A DNA stretch of 19,757 nucleotides from Isotricha intestinalis (Eukaryota; Ciliophora; Litostomatea; Vestibuliferida; Isotrichidae): NCBI GenBank assembly GCA_023807065.1, contig JAJJLU010004048.1, positions 1 to 19,757 of the forward strand, read 5' to 3'. Each line of letters starts with the position of its first letter. Within the stretch, counting starts at the first letter, position 1. A program made the translations under genes and the position numbers. Below the pieces are notes generated by a model. That model was not told where the DNA came from. It made no database searches and saw only the letters and a list, made by a program, of their open reading frames with translations. Below, in pieces: positions 18,146-19,757 of this stretch.

Positions 18146-18766
18146 TTAATCTATCATTTTTTCTAAAGCTTTTTTGAATGTATTGAAAATTTCTTCTTTA
18201 ATAAATAAATTGAAATTAAGTAAAATAAAAAAGTCATATTCCATAATAATTAATTCTTTTTCTGAAACACCTGCAATTTGAGAATAATAAGAATTAGTAA
18301 AAATTTCATCTTCATAAAATTTTAATGAAATTAATATTGATGTAAATAAAATTTTATAAATATTGAATTTATTTAATTGTTTAATTTTTGAAATTTTATC
18401 AATATAAATTAAACTTAATATTAAAGTATTTTCTTCACAATTTGAATAAGAAATAATACGAATTAAATATTCATATAAAGAAATATCTGGAATTCCTTTT
18501 GTTTCAAAAATATCATTTTTATTTTCATTTTCATTTTCATTTTTAGAATTAGAATCAATTAATTCATTTATAATTATTGAAATTGATTTTGCAAAATTTT
18601 TTATTCTTTCTGATAACATTTCATCTTCTTCTTCATCATTTATATTATTTGTACTTGAAATTTCACTTTCAAAAGAAGAATTAAATTCATTTTCTATTAT
18701 TTCTTCTTTTGTGGTTACTGAATTATTTATAAATGAATTTATATTACTCATTGACATTTTTTTCAA
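18146..18766 (-). CDS. PHO80-like cyclin
   Basis: This is a 206-residue protein. Residues about 92-190 match the cyclin box of the PHO80/PCL group: SLYEYLIRIISY, TLILSLIYIDKI, a helix with TSILISLKFYED, then IAGVSEKELIIMEYDFFILL and FNLFI. The AGVS-x-x-EL-x-x-ME-x-x-F signature is characteristic. Such cyclins activate CDKs in cell-cycle, phosphate-sensing or morphogenesis pathways; the partner cannot be told. The first 90 residues are acidic and probably disordered, and include an Asn-Glu repeat (about 75-82) coded by a TTTTCA-type hexanucleotide microsatellite near 18520-18542. Start choice: ATG at 18766, with two more Met codons within six residues. Stop TAA. A fragment of this gene (codons about 40-59) recurs inverted at the window end. 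Confidence 0.9.
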   Translation of the reverse strand: MKKMSMSNINSFINNSVTTKEEIIENEFNSSFESEISSTNNINDEEEDEMLSERIKNFAKSISIIINELIDSNSKNENENENKNDIFETKGIPDISLYEYLIRIISYSNCEENTLILSLIYIDKISKIKQLNKFNIYKILFTSILISLKFYEDEIFTNSYYSQIAGVSEKELIIMEYDFFILLNFNLFIKEEIFNTFKKALEKMID

Positions 18767-19691
18767 ACTTCTTAAATAATATTTTTTTGGATTTTTAATA
18801 ATAATTCTAAGAGATTGTTTTTTAATTTTATTTATTTTTTTTTTAAATAATAAATTATTTTTAAATAAAAAGATTTATCACTTTTTATATTAAATTATCA
18901 TATTTGTAAATCTTTTTTTATAAATTAATTTATAAAAACTAGTAAATTTACTGTTGTTATTTAGATAAAAATTATATATTATAAACAAAACATTAAATTA
19001 TATAAAATAAGAAAAATTTCTATTTACAAGTTTTCCTTTGAAATTTAAAGAATCAAAAGTTTTATTTTAAAATAATCCCTTTATTACAAAGTAAAAATAA
19101 AAACACTTTTAATTTAACTATTTCTTAATATTTTATTTAAAATTTTTTGAAAAAAATTGTAATTATATTTAATCTATAAATCATTTTAATAATAAAAAGT
19201 TAAATTATTTTTTTTTTAAATAAAAATTTTGTTTTTTAATATTTCATTTAATGTAATTGTAAAATTATTTTAAGAAATTCATGAGATTATTTTTTTACAA
19301 AAAAATATTAAAAACTTAATAAAATTCATTAAAAAAGTCATTATTATATTATTTTATTATACATTAATGAAGATATATAAAAAAATTATTATTTGAAAAA
19401 GAAAAAAAAACAAAATTTAAAATTTAATTATATAATAATCTTGTTATTTTTTTATTGATATTAATTGTTAAAATGGTAATTCAAAAATTTCAAAATTATC
19501 TCATTTAAAAATAAAATAATTATCAATATTATATCTTAAAATATTACTAATACTTTTATATTTTTTGTGAACAAATAGAATATTTAGAATTAGGAAAAAA
19601 CAAGAGCGAATTAAATTGTTTTTTTTCTTTGTTTTATTGAATTATTGAAAAATATTTTGAATTATTAAAATAATTAATTTCAGTATAAATA
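18767..19691. other. Gene-free AT-rich region
   Basis: About 925 bp upstream of the cyclin gene, extremely A/T-rich and with stops in all frames. I see no recognisable protein text, RNA gene or clear tandem repeat. The last 100 bases or so before 19692 show weak, gapped similarity to the start of the cyclin gene in inverted orientation, too weak to claim on its own. Confidence 0.5.
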
Positions 19692-19757
19692 AATATAAAT
19701 GATGAAGAAGAAGAAGAAATGTTATCAGAAAGAATAAAAAATTTTGCAAAATAAATT
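19692..19757 (+). pseudogene. Inverted partial copy of the cyclin gene at the window end
   Basis: Bases 19692-19757 are the reverse complement of about 18581-18646 with two mismatches in 66 bases and no gap. The plus-strand frame reads INDEEEEEMLSERIKNFAK followed by TAA. The intact cyclin gene has Asp where one mismatch (19715) gives Glu, and Ser where the other (19753) creates the stop. The fragment covers about codons 40-59 and runs to the window edge. It looks like the beginning of a decayed inverted duplicate, though an assembly join at the contig end cannot be excluded. Confidence 0.75.

Noticed and set aside
1..19757. tRNA or rRNA genes and CRISPR-like arrays
   Set aside because: No GC-richer cloverleaf-like segment, rRNA-like conserved word or regularly spaced repeat set was found on reading both strands by eye.

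Overview
The window looks like nuclear DNA from an AT-rich, gene-dense unicellular eukaryote. It carries clearly eukaryotic proteins: a tubby-domain protein, IST1 of the ESCRT-III system, a UBC4/5-type E2, a RING/B-box protein, an Aurora-type kinase, a MAK/RCK-type kinase and a PHO80-like cyclin. Spacers are very AT-rich, long Asn runs are common in the proteins, and nearly every gene reads as one uninterrupted frame. The standard code fits: Gln is CAA, Trp is TGG, the Cys-rich RING/B-box gene uses only TGT/TGC, and stops are TAA (nine genes), TAG (two) and TGA (one). Tubby and MAK/RCK proteins serve cilia or flagella in many lineages, so a flagellated or ciliated protist is plausible. The sequence alone does not settle the lineage.

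Layout. At 1-106 there is an exact inverted copy of part of the first gene. A coiled-coil protein gene (229-1809, +) follows, then a decayed Rab-like GTPase (about 1900-2450, -). A minus-strand block of five genes runs from 2581 to 8566: a tubby-domain protein, a large P-loop NTPase with a nuclease-like C-terminal region, IST1, an acidic protein, and a small gene that is open only if a 27-nt intron is removed. Across a 177-bp divergent spacer lies the E2 enzyme (8744-9190, +). A second decayed gene (about 9571-10600, -) contains an 18-bp GC-rich perfect palindrome. Next come the RING/B-box protein (+), the Aurora-type kinase with a long coiled-coil tail (-) and an Asn/Lys-rich protein (-). A 111-bp divergent spacer leads to the MAK/RCK-type kinase (+), whose frame is broken once. 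The last intact gene is the PHO80-like cyclin (18146-18766, -). The window ends with a nearly exact inverted fragment of that cyclin gene.

Functional themes are ubiquitin transfer (E2 plus candidate RING E3), membrane remodelling (IST1), cell division and cell-cycle control (Aurora, cyclin) and possible ciliary control (MAK/RCK, tubby). There is no sign of an operon or of one pathway joining all the genes.

The main points for a second look are the matching inverted gene fragments at both window edges, the NTPase-nuclease protein that resembles Crinkler-type effector cores, the single +1 break at a GAA-TAA-A site in the MAK-type kinase, the predicted 27-nt intron, and the two well-preserved gene corpses in the spacers.
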